The position numbers and the translations under genes are program-made. A DNA stretch of 64,000 nucleotides from NCBI GenBank assembly GCA_039820405.1, contig JBCBQC010000022.1, positions 1-64,000 on the forward strand. Direction: 5' to 3'. Of this stretch, positions 1-8,174 are shown piece by piece. This DNA is from CALLVY01 sp937899855. GTDB taxonomy: Bacteria; Bacteroidota; Bacteroidia; Chitinophagales; Saprospiraceae. Below the pieces are notes generated by a model. The model had not been told where the DNA came from. It did not search any database and saw only the letters and a program-made list of their open reading frames with translations. Positions within the stretch are counted from its first letter, which is position 1. The number at the start of each line of letters is the position of its first letter.

Positions 1-384
1 GACTTCTTGTAACAGGTAAAAATCGACCGGGTTCTCACGAATGGTTTGGGCCATGCCCGCTACGTACTGTTCGACCAGGGGACGAGGGCTGCGGACCATC
101 TTTCCGTGGGAGCGGAGAAAACCTCCTCCCCCGTAGAAGAAATTGGATTGGGCGCCCAGCCCACCGTAGCCGAGGTTCCAGCTTAGGAAACTGAGCAGGC
201 TATCGTTGACAATCGTGGGAGCCGAATTGGCCCGAATGTCCAGCGTGATTTTTTCTTCGGGTTGGTAATCCGTTAGGGTGCCGTACACCAGATTGGCGGT
301 GACGTAGGCAAAAAACAGGAGTACGAAGAGGCCCAACCAGCGCAGCAGGCGGAGTAAGAAGGAGAAAATGGATGTGGCGGCCAT
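1..384 (-). CDS. Endonuclease/exonuclease/phosphatase-fold protein, C-terminally truncated by window edge
   Basis: The minus strand is open from an ATG at 384 to the window edge with no stop. The visible 128 residues start with a hydrophobic membrane anchor (about residues 8-30). A segment reading LSFLSWNLGYGGLG and later DFYLLQEV follows. The N-W-N/S-W-N and QEV motifs are the first metal-binding motifs of the endonuclease/exonuclease/phosphatase superfamily, which hydrolyses phosphodiesters or phosphomonoesters. The start lies 4 bases after the dapB stop, so the two genes are probably co-transcribed. The anchor suggests the catalytic domain faces the periplasm. The substrate is unknown. Confidence 0.75.
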   Translation of the reverse strand, partial: MAATSIFSFLLRLLRWLGLFVLLFFAYVTANLVYGTLTDYQPEEKITLDIRANSAPTIVNDSLLSFLSWNLGYGGLGAQSNFFYGGGGFLRSHGKMVRSPRPLVEQYVAGMAQTIRENPVDFYLLQEV

Positions 385-388
385 GTGA

Positions 389-1108
389 TCAAAGGTTTTG
401 AAGGAGGTCGTTCATGCCAAAATTGCCCCGTTTTCCCGGTAGCCATTCCGCGGCCAGGAGGGCACCCCGGGCGAAGCCTTCGCGGGAATGAGCGACGTGT
501 TCGATGGTGATTTGGTCGATGGGGGAACCGTATTGCACGCGGTGGGTTCCTGGTACCCGGTCGATGCGTTTGGAATGGATGGCCAGGGTTTCCGGCCGCT
601 CGCTAGCGTGGTTGACCCAGTCCGCTTTGCGGTCCAGCCGCTCGATGATGCCCTGGGCCAGGGTGATGGCCGTCCCCGAGGGCGCATCGAGTTTTTCGGT
701 GTGGTGGATTTCTTCCATTTCGACGGCGTACTGGGGAAAAGCGTTCATCAGCTGGGCCAATTTTTGGTTGAGGGCAAAAAATAGATTGACCCCAATGCTA
801 AAATTAGACGCGTAAAAAAAGGCCCCCGATTGGGCGTCGCAGAGGGCTTGGATGTCGGCCATGCGGTCGAGCCAGCCCGTCGTTCCACTCACCACCGGTG
901 TTCCCGCTAGCAGGGCGGTACGGATGTTGTCGTAAGCAGCCTCGGGACGGCTGAATTCAATGGCAACGTCGATGTCCCGCAGCTCGGCGTGGCCCCACTG
1001 TCCCGCTTCCTGCTGGTCGATCCGCAGCCCAATCTTGTGGCCTTTGTCCCGGGCCATCTGCTCAATGGTCTTGCCCATTTTTCCGTAGCCCAATAGTGCA
1101 ATTTTCAT
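389..1108 (-). CDS. dapB: 4-hydroxy-tetrahydrodipicolinate reductase
   Basis: A 239-residue protein of normal DapB length. The N-terminus MKIALLGYGKMGKTIEQ is the Rossmann nucleotide-binding site. The motif EEIHHTEKLDAPSGTA near residue 130 is the family signature, with the catalytic histidine pair and the substrate-binding lysine. DapB reduces 4-hydroxy-tetrahydrodipicolinate with NAD(P)H in the cytoplasmic lysine/meso-diaminopimelate pathway, which feeds peptidoglycan synthesis. It is followed after 4 bases by the membrane-anchored phosphatase-fold gene. The ATG at 1108 fits the family N-terminus. Confidence 0.97.
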   Translation of the reverse strand: MKIALLGYGKMGKTIEQMARDKGHKIGLRIDQQEAGQWGHAELRDIDVAIEFSRPEAAYDNIRTALLAGTPVVSGTTGWLDRMADIQALCDAQSGAFFYASNFSIGVNLFFALNQKLAQLMNAFPQYAVEMEEIHHTEKLDAPSGTAITLAQGIIERLDRKADWVNHASERPETLAIHSKRIDRVPGTHRVQYGSPIDQITIEHVAHSREGFARGALLAAEWLPGKRGNFGMNDLLQNL

Positions 1109-1213
1109 AAAAATAGTTGACGGGTGTGACTCCCACCGCTCCTTGGCGTCCTAAGGACGAATAGCGTGAAGGGTCTCACCCTGATTAACAAGTAAACAGC
1201 GATTAAGATAGCA

Positions 1214-1247
1214 AAACCTTCTGCATCGGTAAAGATACAGAAGGTTT
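1214..1247 (-). terminator. Hairpin terminator after the cysteine desulfurase gene
   Basis: An inverted repeat AAACCTTCTG...CAGAAGGTTT, extended to about 14 pairs with one mismatch around a 6-base loop. Read on the minus strand it is followed by TTTTGC. It lies about 60 bases past the stop of the minus-strand cysteine desulfurase gene. The U tract is short. Confidence 0.55.
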
Positions 1248-1306
1248 CTATTTTGTAATTCCCCGCGTAGGGGCTTCCCATTGGTAGCGGTCAGTTCAGA
1301 CACCGC

Positions 1307-2449
1307 CTAGCTCACCAATTGTTTGGTCGTCACTACGGTCTTCAATTTGGCGATCACCTGATCAATTTCTTCCACGGTATTGTGGTGGGAAAAGGAAAAG
1401 CGAATCGTCTTGCGCTCGGGATTCGCTCCGATGGCGGCCAGCACGTGCGATCCCGTTTCGGCTCCCGAGGAGCAGGCACTACCCCCCGAGGCGCTGATGC
1501 CCATGATGTCGAGGTTTAGCAACAACAGATCCGATTTGGGGGATTGGGGAAAAGATACGCTGAGTACGGTGTAGAGCGAGTCGCCGTCGTAGTCGCCGTT
1601 GAACTGAATGTCTTCCAACTGCTCCCGTAGCTGTTCGATAAAGTATTGACGGAGGGCGCTGATGTGTTGACGCCTTTGTTCCATTCGCTCGTTGGCCAGT
1701 TCGAAGGCCTTGGCCAGGCCCACGATACCGGAAATATTTTCCGTTCCACCCCGCATATTTCGCTCCTGCGAGCCGCCATCGATAAAGGGTTTGAGCATGG
1801 CATCGCCATTGATGTAGATAAATCCGCAGCCTTTAGCCCCGTGAAACTTGTGGGCCGACCCGGAGAGAAAGTGGATCCGAGTTTGGGCCACGTCGATGGG
1901 GAAGTGTCCGGTCGTTTGTACCGTATCGGAGTGGAAATAGGCGTCGTACTGGTCACACAGCTCGGCGACCCGATCGATGGGCAGCAGGGTTCCAATTTCG
2001 TTATTGGCGTGCATGAGGGTGACCAGGGTCTTCCGATCGCCCTCTCGGAGGGCCGTTTCCAAGGCTTCCAGCGATACCCTTCCGCGCTCGTCGACGGGAA
2101 GCAGGACCAACTCGACCCCTTGCTGGGCCAGGTTTTCGATGGTGTGGAGCACGCAGTGGTGTTCGACGGGCGAACTGATGATCCGTTTGACGCCCAAATC
2201 GCGTACGGCGCACTTGATGGCCATATTATTGGATTCGGTACCGCCGGAGGTAAAAAAGATTTCGCCGATGGAAGCATTGAGGTAGCCCGCCACCGTTTTT
2301 CGGGCGTTTTCAATCGCCGCTCGGGCCTGGCGGCCGTCCGCGTGAATGGAGGAGGGGTTACCGTACAAATCACGGAGGCAATCCGCCATCACTTCGATGA
2401 CCTCATTGGCCAGCGGGGTAGTAGCAGCATTATCGAGGTAGATTCGCAT
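1307..2449 (-). CDS. Cysteine desulfurase (IscS/NifS family)
   Basis: A 380-residue PLP enzyme starting MRIYLDNAATTPL. The signature DNAATT, the PLP lysine in GSAHKFHGAKG, and the active-site loop cysteine in SGGSACSSG are all present. The enzyme takes sulfur from L-cysteine as an enzyme persulfide for Fe-S clusters and thiolated tRNA. The short form of the catalytic loop and the sequence SGGSACSSGAE resemble group I (IscS/NifS-like) enzymes. No iscU or suf gene is adjacent, so IscS cannot be told from a tRNA-dedicated homologue. The 250 bases upstream hold no convincing gene. Confidence 0.93.
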   Translation of the reverse strand: MRIYLDNAATTPLANEVIEVMADCLRDLYGNPSSIHADGRQARAAIENARKTVAGYLNASIGEIFFTSGGTESNNMAIKCAVRDLGVKRIISSPVEHHCVLHTIENLAQQGVELVLLPVDERGRVSLEALETALREGDRKTLVTLMHANNEIGTLLPIDRVAELCDQYDAYFHSDTVQTTGHFPIDVAQTRIHFLSGSAHKFHGAKGCGFIYINGDAMLKPFIDGGSQERNMRGGTENISGIVGLAKAFELANERMEQRRQHISALRQYFIEQLREQLEDIQFNGDYDGDSLYTVLSVSFPQSPKSDLLLLNLDIMGISASGGSACSSGAETGSHVLAAIGANPERKTIRFSFSHHNTVEEIDQVIAKLKTVVTTKQLVS

Positions 2450-2699
2450 AACTAGTGGTTTTCTCAGAACTTGCTCTGCAGGTTGTTAAATACACGTGGG
2501 TCGTTTTGCAACGTCCCAAACAAAAATAGCTTTCTTTTGGCGATTCTCCCGCATCCCAACAGTGAAAAAAGTCATCTGCTAAGTGTTGGTCAAATCCCTC
2601 AGCGGAGGACGTCTCCTTCGGGTTTGAGGTGCAGCGGCTTGGGGTAGTAGGTGGATGAGTGTTGGGGTGGAGGAATAGGTGGAATTGGTAAAACACCAC

Positions 2700-4088
2700 C
2701 TAATTCATTTGCTTGAGCAACTCGTTGATGTCCGCCTGGATTTTGGTCGCCAAGTTATTGGCAATGACCGCCGAAGTACTTTCGGTATACACCCGAATGA
2801 TGGGTTCGGTATTGGAGCGGCGCAGGTGAATCCAGCCGGATTCGAACTCGATTTTGAGCCCATCGATGGTATTGAGCTCCTCGCTTTTGTACTTTTCTAC
2901 GAGCCCCGAAAACAACTGGTCGAGATTGATCTCGGGCGTCAGTTGGATTTTATTTTTGGAAATGGTGTAGCTCGGATACTGCCGCCGGAGAAAGGAGAGG
3001 GGCTGCCCGTACTCACTCAGGTAACTCAGTAGGAGGGCGAGGCCGACTAGGGCATCGCGGCCGTAGTGCAGCTCGGGATAAATGATGCCGCCATTGCCTT
3101 CGCCACCAATCACCGCTTGGACTTCCTTCATTTTGTGGACTACGTTGACTTCACCCACGGCGGAAGAGTGGTAGGCCTGACCGTGTTTTTGGGTGACGTC
3201 GCGCAGGGCGCGGGTGGAGGAGAGGTTGGACACCGTGGGGCCCGGATTGTTGCGCAGGATGTAATCCGCCACCGCAACGAGGGTGTATTCTTCGCCAAAC
3301 ATTTCGCCATCTTCGCTGACCAGGGCCAGGCGATCCACGTCAGGATCGACGGCGACTCCCAACTGGGCCCGGTGAAACTGGACCGCGCTGGCCAGTTCGC
3401 TCAGGTTTTCGGGTAGGGGTTCGGGATTGTGGGCAAAATGGCCGCTCAGGTCATCGTTGATGGCCACGACCTCGCAGCCGAGTTGCTGGAGGAGGGGGAT
3501 GACGGACAGGGCTCCGGTGGAGTTGATGCAATCCACGACAATCTTGTATTGCTTGGCTTTGATCTGATCGACTTTGACCAGGGGGAGGGCAAAGATCGCG
3601 TCGAAGTGGCGTTGGAGGTAATCGGAGGCGGCTTGGTACCCGCCTAGTTTGTCGACGCTGGCGTAGTGGATGTTGGCTTGGGCGATGCGCTCCAGGATGG
3701 CCTGGCCATCGGCAGCGGAGATGAATTCACCCTGGGCGTTGAGTAGTTTGAGGGCGTTCCACTGTTTGGGGTTGTGGCTGGCGGTGAGGATAATGCCGCC
3801 ACCCGCTTTCTCCATGGCAACGGCCATTTCTACGGTGGGGGTTGTCGATAGGCCCAGATCGATGACGTCCAGGCCCAGGGAACGGAGGGTACTGGCTACC
3901 AGGCTGGCCACAATTTCTCCCGAAATCCGGGCATCTCGCCCGATGACGACGCTTTGGGCACCGCTGGTTTCGATCAACCAACTACCATAGGCTGCCGTAC
4001 ATTCCACAATATCCTGGGGCGTTAGATTTTCCCCAGCAGCCCCACCAATGGTGCCTCTGATTCCCGAAATTGACTTAATCAATGCCAA
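2700..4088 (-). CDS. glmM: Phosphoglucosamine mutase (alpha-D-phosphohexomutase family)
   Basis: 462 residues beginning ALIKSISGIRGTIGG, as in Bacteroidota GlmM. The phosphoserine loop is TASHNPKQWNALK, the metal-binding loop is DPDVDRL, and a sugar-binding loop GGEGNGG and a C-terminal phosphate-binding motif RRSNTEP are visible. It converts glucosamine-6-phosphate to glucosamine-1-phosphate for UDP-GlcNAc and peptidoglycan. The family also includes phosphomannomutases, so substrate assignment rests on similarity. The start codon is TTG (4088, or the in-frame TTG at 4082); no ATG fits the family N-terminus. Confidence 0.88.
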   Translation of the reverse strand: MALIKSISGIRGTIGGAAGENLTPQDIVECTAAYGSWLIETSGAQSVVIGRDARISGEIVASLVASTLRSLGLDVIDLGLSTTPTVEMAVAMEKAGGGIILTASHNPKQWNALKLLNAQGEFISAADGQAILERIAQANIHYASVDKLGGYQAASDYLQRHFDAIFALPLVKVDQIKAKQYKIVVDCINSTGALSVIPLLQQLGCEVVAINDDLSGHFAHNPEPLPENLSELASAVQFHRAQLGVAVDPDVDRLALVSEDGEMFGEEYTLVAVADYILRNNPGPTVSNLSSTRALRDVTQKHGQAYHSSAVGEVNVVHKMKEVQAVIGGEGNGGIIYPELHYGRDALVGLALLLSYLSEYGQPLSFLRRQYPSYTISKNKIQLTPEINLDQLFSGLVEKYKSEELNTIDGLKIEFESGWIHLRRSNTEPIIRVYTESTSAVIANNLATKIQADINELLKQMN

Positions 4089-4158
4089 ATCTAAAGCGTT
4101 TATTTTGATAATTCCGATTCATGGACAGACTGCTGCCTTGAGCCGTTCTTCCGCAGGG

Positions 4159-4166
4159 CAAAAATA
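4159..4166 (-). promoter_or_regulatory. glmM: -7 promoter element (TATTTTTG) for glmM
   Basis: Read on the minus strand the bases give TATTTTTG, an exact match to the Bacteroidota housekeeping -7 element TAnnTTTG, about 70 bases upstream of the glmM start. No clear -33 TTTG is seen at the ideal spacing. Confidence 0.5.
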
Positions 4167-4249
4167 GAAAAATAATGCAAAGCACTGGGGATTTCCCCCC
4201 GAAAGAAACAAAAGAATTCTCCGGTCGTGGTTTTTCATTTTAGCTTGGC

Positions 4250-4257
4250 TATCTTTG
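4250..4257 (+). promoter_or_regulatory. -7 promoter element (TATCTTTG) for the PAP2 phosphatase gene
   Basis: TATCTTTG is a perfect TAnnTTTG match. It lies 20 bases upstream of an ATG at 4278. The longer reading frame's first ATG (4227) is upstream of this element, so the promoter itself argues for the 4278 start. Confidence 0.6.
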
Positions 4258-4277
4258 CGCTCCGATACGCTCCCACC

Positions 4278-4850
4278 ATGATGGAATTATTACAACTCGA
4301 CGAGTGGCTCTTTCGCCTCATCAACCTGGATGCCCGCCATCCCTGGCTGGATTACCTCTTACCGGTTTGGCGCAACAAGTACTTTTGGGCGCCTTTTTAC
4401 CTGTTTTTATTGAGTTTTGTGGCGATAAACTTTCCCCGGAAGGCCCTGTATTGGTTCATTGGCTTGGTCCTCTGCATTACTGTGGGAGACACCTTGAGCA
4501 GTCAGCTCATCAAAAAAACGGTCCAGCGCCCCCGCCCCTGTCATACCTGGCAGGCATCGGAGGACATCCACCTGGCGGTGCGCTGTGGCGCGGGATACAG
4601 CTTTCCCAGCTCCCACGCCACCAACCACTTCGCCGCCGCCCTCTTCCTGATCCTTACCCTGGGACGTCGCTTCCCCTGGATTCGTGGCCCCCTGCTGCTG
4701 TGGGCAGCCAGCATTGCCCTGGGGCAGGTCTACGTCGGCGTCCATTACCCCATCGACATCAGCGTAGGAGCGTTACTGGGTACCCTCGTCGGTGCCGGGG
4801 TGGCACGGTGCTATCACCAGCTGGGACAGCCCCGGGGCTGGACGATTTAA
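4278..4850 (+). CDS. PAP2-family membrane phosphatase
   Basis: 190 residues with about five membrane segments. The three PAP2 motifs appear in order: KKTVQRPRPCH, SFPSSHATNHF and VYVGVHYPIDI. This family dephosphorylates lipid phosphates such as undecaprenyl pyrophosphate or phosphatidylglycerophosphate, with the active site at the outer face of the inner membrane. I chose the ATG at 4278 because a TAnnTTTG promoter lies between it and the upstream in-frame ATG at 4227, and it begins MMELLQLDEWLFRLIN as homologues do. The ZIP transporter follows closely. The true substrate cannot be told from sequence. Confidence 0.88.
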   Translation: MMELLQLDEWLFRLINLDARHPWLDYLLPVWRNKYFWAPFYLFLLSFVAINFPRKALYWFIGLVLCITVGDTLSSQLIKKTVQRPRPCHTWQASEDIHLAVRCGAGYSFPSSHATNHFAAALFLILTLGRRFPWIRGPLLLWAASIALGQVYVGVHYPIDISVGALLGTLVGAGVARCYHQLGQPRGWTI

Positions 4851-4883
4851 ATCACATTGACCCATTTTCGATACCTCAAAGGC

Positions 4884-5630
4884 ATGCTACTCGGACAATA
4901 TCTTTTGCTCTTCCTTACGGTAATCATCGGCGGTGCCTCCGCCTTCTATTTGCGACGGCAAAACCAGTCCAACCTACAGTTGGCCCTGTCCTTCAGCGGG
5001 GCCTACCTGCTGGGCATTTCGGTACTGCACCTGATGCCGACCGTTTTTGCGGGCGGGGAGGAAAGCGTCGGGCTGTGGGTCCTGCTGGGCTTTTTTATCC
5101 AACTCTTTCTGGAGCAGCTTTCGGGTGGGGTCGAACACGGCCACTTACACGTCCACGATAAAGCCTCGACGGGCTTTGCCGTCCAGGTCATGTTGGGCCT
5201 GTGCCTGCACGCCTTTATCGAAGGCATGCCCCTGGCCAACTACGAGGATTTCCACCAGGCCTTGCCCGGTCACGAACACCACTCCGAGCACCTCCTGATC
5301 GGCATTATCCTCCACAAAGTACCGGCCGCTTTTGCCCTGGTCCTGCTGCTGTTGTTTTCCAATTATCGAGAACGCCTGGTCTGGTTTTGCTTGGTGCTAT
5401 TTGCCTTTATGTCGCCCCTCGGAGCCGCTTTGGTTCACCTGGTTGCCGGTGGTGAACCCCTGTCGCCCCAAATCATGCACATCCTGCTGGCGATCGTCGT
5501 GGGTTCCTTTCTCCACATCGCCACCACCATCCTTTTCGAAGTGTACAGCTCCCAACGTCACCGCATTCCGTGGAAACGCCTGCTTGCCATCGTGGTCGGT
5601 ATCAGTGGGGCCCTGCTGACGCTTTTGTAA
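4884..5630 (+). CDS. ZIP-family divalent metal transporter
   Basis: About 248 residues with eight predicted membrane helices. The metal-binding helices IV and V read HAFIEGMPL and HKVPAAFAL, the diagnostic ZIP motifs. Histidine-rich loops (VEHGHLHVHD and PGHEHHSEH) fit zinc or iron binding. ZIP proteins carry Zn2+ or Fe2+ into the cytoplasm. An upstream in-frame TTG at 4857 is possible, but the ATG at 4884 puts the first helix at the N-terminus. It starts 33 bases after the PAP2 gene and is probably co-transcribed. Confidence 0.9.
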   Translation: MLLGQYLLLFLTVIIGGASAFYLRRQNQSNLQLALSFSGAYLLGISVLHLMPTVFAGGEESVGLWVLLGFFIQLFLEQLSGGVEHGHLHVHDKASTGFAVQVMLGLCLHAFIEGMPLANYEDFHQALPGHEHHSEHLLIGIILHKVPAAFALVLLLLFSNYRERLVWFCLVLFAFMSPLGAALVHLVAGGEPLSPQIMHILLAIVVGSFLHIATTILFEVYSSQRHRIPWKRLLAIVVGISGALLTLL

Positions 5631-5726
5631 AAAAAATAACCTCCGTACAACCCCTTTTACCGACCCGTACTCTTTAGGACGAACTTTGGTAAAAACTCCC
5701 GGATGTCTTACATTGCAGGCCAAATG

Positions 5727-6233
5727 ATGGAATCTGAACTCATCGACTCGTGTATTGCCAACGACCGCCTGGCGCAGAAAGAGCTGTACGATCGCTATAA
5801 AAAAGCGATGTACACCGTTGCCTATCGCATCACTGGTGATTACGACTTGGCCAACGATGTACTCCAGGATGCCTTTATCAATATTTTTCGTGCCTTGCCC
5901 AAATTCCGACGGGAGTCAACCCTGGGGGCTTGGATCAAAACGATCGTCGTACGTGCGGCGCTCAAGAAGATCAAAAAGCAGCCCAAAGAGGAGCGACTGG
6001 AGGATTACCACACCGGTCACCTCATCGACTGGGGGGATCACCTGCAGGCCGAATACCTGGAAAAGGCCATTCTGGCCCTTCCCGAAGGCTACCGAGCGGT
6101 ATTTGTCCTGATCGAAGTGGAGGGCTATTCGCACAAGGAAGTTGCCGATATGTTGGGCATTTCGACGGGCACTTCCAAGTCGCAACTGTTTTATGCCAAA
6201 CGGCGTTTGCGAGAAATGTTAAAGGGGTTGTAG
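5727..6233 (+). CDS. ECF RNA polymerase sigma factor
   Basis: About 169 residues from the ATG at 5727 (in-frame ATGs at 5703 and 5724 are alternatives). Region 2 reads YDLANDVLQDAFINIFRALPKFRRES, and region 4 reads PEGYRAVFVLIEVEGYSHKEVADMLGISTGTSKSQLFYAKRRLR, a typical helix-turn-helix for the -35 element. The next gene encodes a single-span membrane protein, the usual arrangement for an ECF sigma/anti-sigma pair. The two are followed by a secreted beta-strand-rich protein. No target promoter could be identified. Confidence 0.93.
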   Translation: MESELIDSCIANDRLAQKELYDRYKKAMYTVAYRITGDYDLANDVLQDAFINIFRALPKFRRESTLGAWIKTIVVRAALKKIKKQPKEERLEDYHTGHLIDWGDHLQAEYLEKAILALPEGYRAVFVLIEVEGYSHKEVADMLGISTGTSKSQLFYAKRRLREMLKGL

Positions 6234-6266
6234 CCAAACGCTCCGTTTCATTGTTTAACTCCAATA

Positions 6267-7010
6267 GTGATTGTTGTGCCGGAAAAGAATCGAAATACCT
6301 TATTGCGTGCCCTGCGGGAGCTGCCCGAATACGAGCCTCCCGACGGTTTGTGGGACGAATTGGGGCAGCGGCTCGACCGCGAGCGGGCTGAGGCACCGCT
6401 GCGACGCGCCATTCGGGAGCTGCCGGATCACTATCCTCCGGCGGCGCTCTGGGAAAACCTCCACGTCCAACTCGATCGGGACCAATCGGAGCGTACCCTG
6501 CGGCAGGCCATTGCGGAATTGCCCAGCCACCACCCTCCCGCCGAGCTGTGGGAGGACATTGCGGCCGGATTGCCCCCGGCTGAGGATACGTCCAGCCCGC
6601 GCTCCAGGGTCATTGCCCTCTGGCAACGACCGGCCCTGGCCGCGGGGATTACGGCCCTACTTTGTGCCCTGGCCTGGTGGACTTTCACCCCGGGACTGGG
6701 CAAAAGAGCCAGCATTAGTTATTCGACGATCGAGGTGGTGCCGCTGGGAACCGATCAGGACGATCAGGAGATGCGGCGCGACGAGGAGGCTTTCGAGCTG
6801 GTGCTCGGCGAATTGGCAGTCCACCCTCTGCTGGGGGAAGACCCAGAAATTCAGATGCTGAAGGAAGAGCTCGTCGAGCTGGATGCCGCCCGCGAACAGT
6901 TACAAACCGCGATTTCACACTACGGTCGGGATGCGGAGATGGAGCAGCGGATGACCCGGATCGAACACGAACGGGGCGCGGTACTGCTGGCGATGATCGC
7001 AAAAATATAA
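6267..7010 (+). CDS. Anti-sigma-like membrane protein with three tandem N-terminal repeats
   Basis: About 247 residues from a GTG start (6267; GTG at 6276 also possible). The cytoplasmic part holds three copies of a roughly 31-residue unit: LRALRELPEYEPPDGLWDEL, LRRAIRELPDHYPPAALWENL and LRQAIAELPSHHPPAELWED. One transmembrane helix follows near residue 130 (LAAGITALLCALAWW), then an acidic outer region with a predicted helix. Position directly after an ECF sigma gene makes it the likely anti-sigma factor. No zinc-finger (ZAS) motif is seen, so the repeats may be the sigma-binding part. Function is inferred from context only. Confidence 0.7.
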   Translation: MIVVPEKNRNTLLRALRELPEYEPPDGLWDELGQRLDRERAEAPLRRAIRELPDHYPPAALWENLHVQLDRDQSERTLRQAIAELPSHHPPAELWEDIAAGLPPAEDTSSPRSRVIALWQRPALAAGITALLCALAWWTFTPGLGKRASISYSTIEVVPLGTDQDDQEMRRDEEAFELVLGELAVHPLLGEDPEIQMLKEELVELDAAREQLQTAISHYGRDAEMEQRMTRIEHERGAVLLAMIAKI

Positions 7011-7056
7011 AACCACTTTATCGACCCGTACCAACTACTAAATCAAAATCGAATTC

Positions 7057-7974
7057 ATGGTGGTGAATTATCAGTCCATTTTTCAACATTGCGCCGCGGC
7101 CTTCCTCTTGTTTTGGGGAGGCGGCTTGATCGCTCAGGAAACCCTGCAAGTGGTGACCCAAAACTACCAAGAAAGCATCCCTTTCGGCTTGGGGACAGAA
7201 GTGTCGATCGAAGGGGAAAAGGCCGATGTCTATCTCTCTAGCTGGGATCGCAACCAAGTGGCGGTGTACCTCGACCTTTCGTCGGCGCATCAGGACCGAC
7301 GGGTAGCCGAGCAGGATCTGGAGCGCATGCAACACACGATGATTCAGGAAGGATCCAAGATCATCGTTAGAAATTACATCAGCAAACCCGAAGGCGGCGA
7401 GCGCCCCGAATCGATGCTCAAGGCCAAGTACACGATCATCCTACCCGCGAATTGTCCGGTCAACCTGTCGAACTTCTTTGGCTCGGCCGACGTCCGCGAC
7501 CTCCAGAATGCGGTGGTGATCAATAGTGAATTTTGCCAACTAGACCTGCTCAATTTGCGGGGACAAATTTCGATCTCCACCCGTTTTGGGGACATCAACG
7601 GTCGGCAAATCGCGGGGAACGTCCAAATCTTTTCCAACCGCTCCAATATCAATCTGAGCGAGATCCAAGGGGTGGTCAACATCAAATCGCGCTACGGAAG
7701 AATCGAGCTGGACGCCCAGCCCGAAAATCTGGACCTGGCCATCGACGCGGTACGGACCGACATCGTCTTCAACGAGCCGCCGGTGGGCTACTATAGCTTT
7801 TTGCTCCGTACCCAGAATGGGGAAATCATCACCCCCAAAGAAATGAACTTTCAGGTTCGGCAGTTGAGTGCCGATACGCAAGAGGCCCTCTACAATCCCG
7901 GTACCACCGAGTCGGAAGTCAAAATCCATACGACCTTTGGGAATATCGTGATCGGGCCGCCCCTGTCCAACTAG
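7057..7974 (+). CDS. Exported beta-strand-repeat protein (DUF4097-like)
   Basis: 305 residues with a hydrophobic export signal ending near LIAQE. The rest is short repeating strands such as NFFGSADVRDLQNAVVINSE and TRFGDINGRQIAGNVQI, the pattern of DUF4097-type beta-solenoid proteins that often sit beside envelope-stress regulators. It is the third gene of the operon with the ECF sigma and the repeat-bearing membrane protein, and may be the envelope component of that system. A strong terminator follows. No catalytic motif is visible. Confidence 0.65.
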   Translation: MVVNYQSIFQHCAAAFLLFWGGGLIAQETLQVVTQNYQESIPFGLGTEVSIEGEKADVYLSSWDRNQVAVYLDLSSAHQDRRVAEQDLERMQHTMIQEGSKIIVRNYISKPEGGERPESMLKAKYTIILPANCPVNLSNFFGSADVRDLQNAVVINSEFCQLDLLNLRGQISISTRFGDINGRQIAGNVQIFSNRSNINLSEIQGVVNIKSRYGRIELDAQPENLDLAIDAVRTDIVFNEPPVGYYSFLLRTQNGEIITPKEMNFQVRQLSADTQEALYNPGTTESEVKIHTTFGNIVIGPPLSN

Positions 7975-8036
7975 GGAGTGTCCCTACCATTTGAAGTTTC
8001 ATACACCCAACGAGTATAGTTTTTTCATTTTCATCC

Positions 8037-8072
8037 AACCCGGAACTGCCTGAACCCCAGTTCCGGGTTTTT
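8037..8072 (+). terminator. Rho-independent terminator of the sigma operon
   Basis: An 11-bp perfect stem AACCCGGAACT/AGTTCCGGGTT with an 11-base loop, followed by TTTTTG, 60 bases after the DUF4097-like gene. Confidence 0.85.
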
Positions 8073-8087
8073 GCTTGGCGGTGGATC

Positions 8088-8117
8088 AAAAAAAAGGGCG
8101 GCACCGCAGCACCGCCC
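8088..8117 (-). terminator. Rho-independent terminator of the coiled-coil protein gene
   Basis: Read on the minus strand: stem GGGCGG/CCGCCC with a 10-base loop, then eight T residues. It lies just past the stop of the minus-strand gene ending at 8175 and faces the converging terminator at 8037. Confidence 0.85.
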
Positions 8118-8174
8118 CGTTCGAATGGGATTAAGTATGTTTGTTGTGTTGTAAATAGTGTATGAGGGGTGTTC

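Noticed and set aside
1140..1200. Small GC hairpins (CGTCC-TAA-GGACG, AGGGT-CTC-ACCCT) upstream of the dapB start
   Set aside because: Very short stems with no T tract or family match; likely chance or decayed sequence.
1646..2455. 269-residue plus-strand frame opposite the cysteine desulfurase
   Set aside because: It is a shadow of the real gene; composition follows the reverse strand and no family motif is visible.
2430..2699. 89-residue minus-strand frame between the desulfurase and glmM genes
   Set aside because: Low-complexity, no conserved features, overlaps the desulfurase start.
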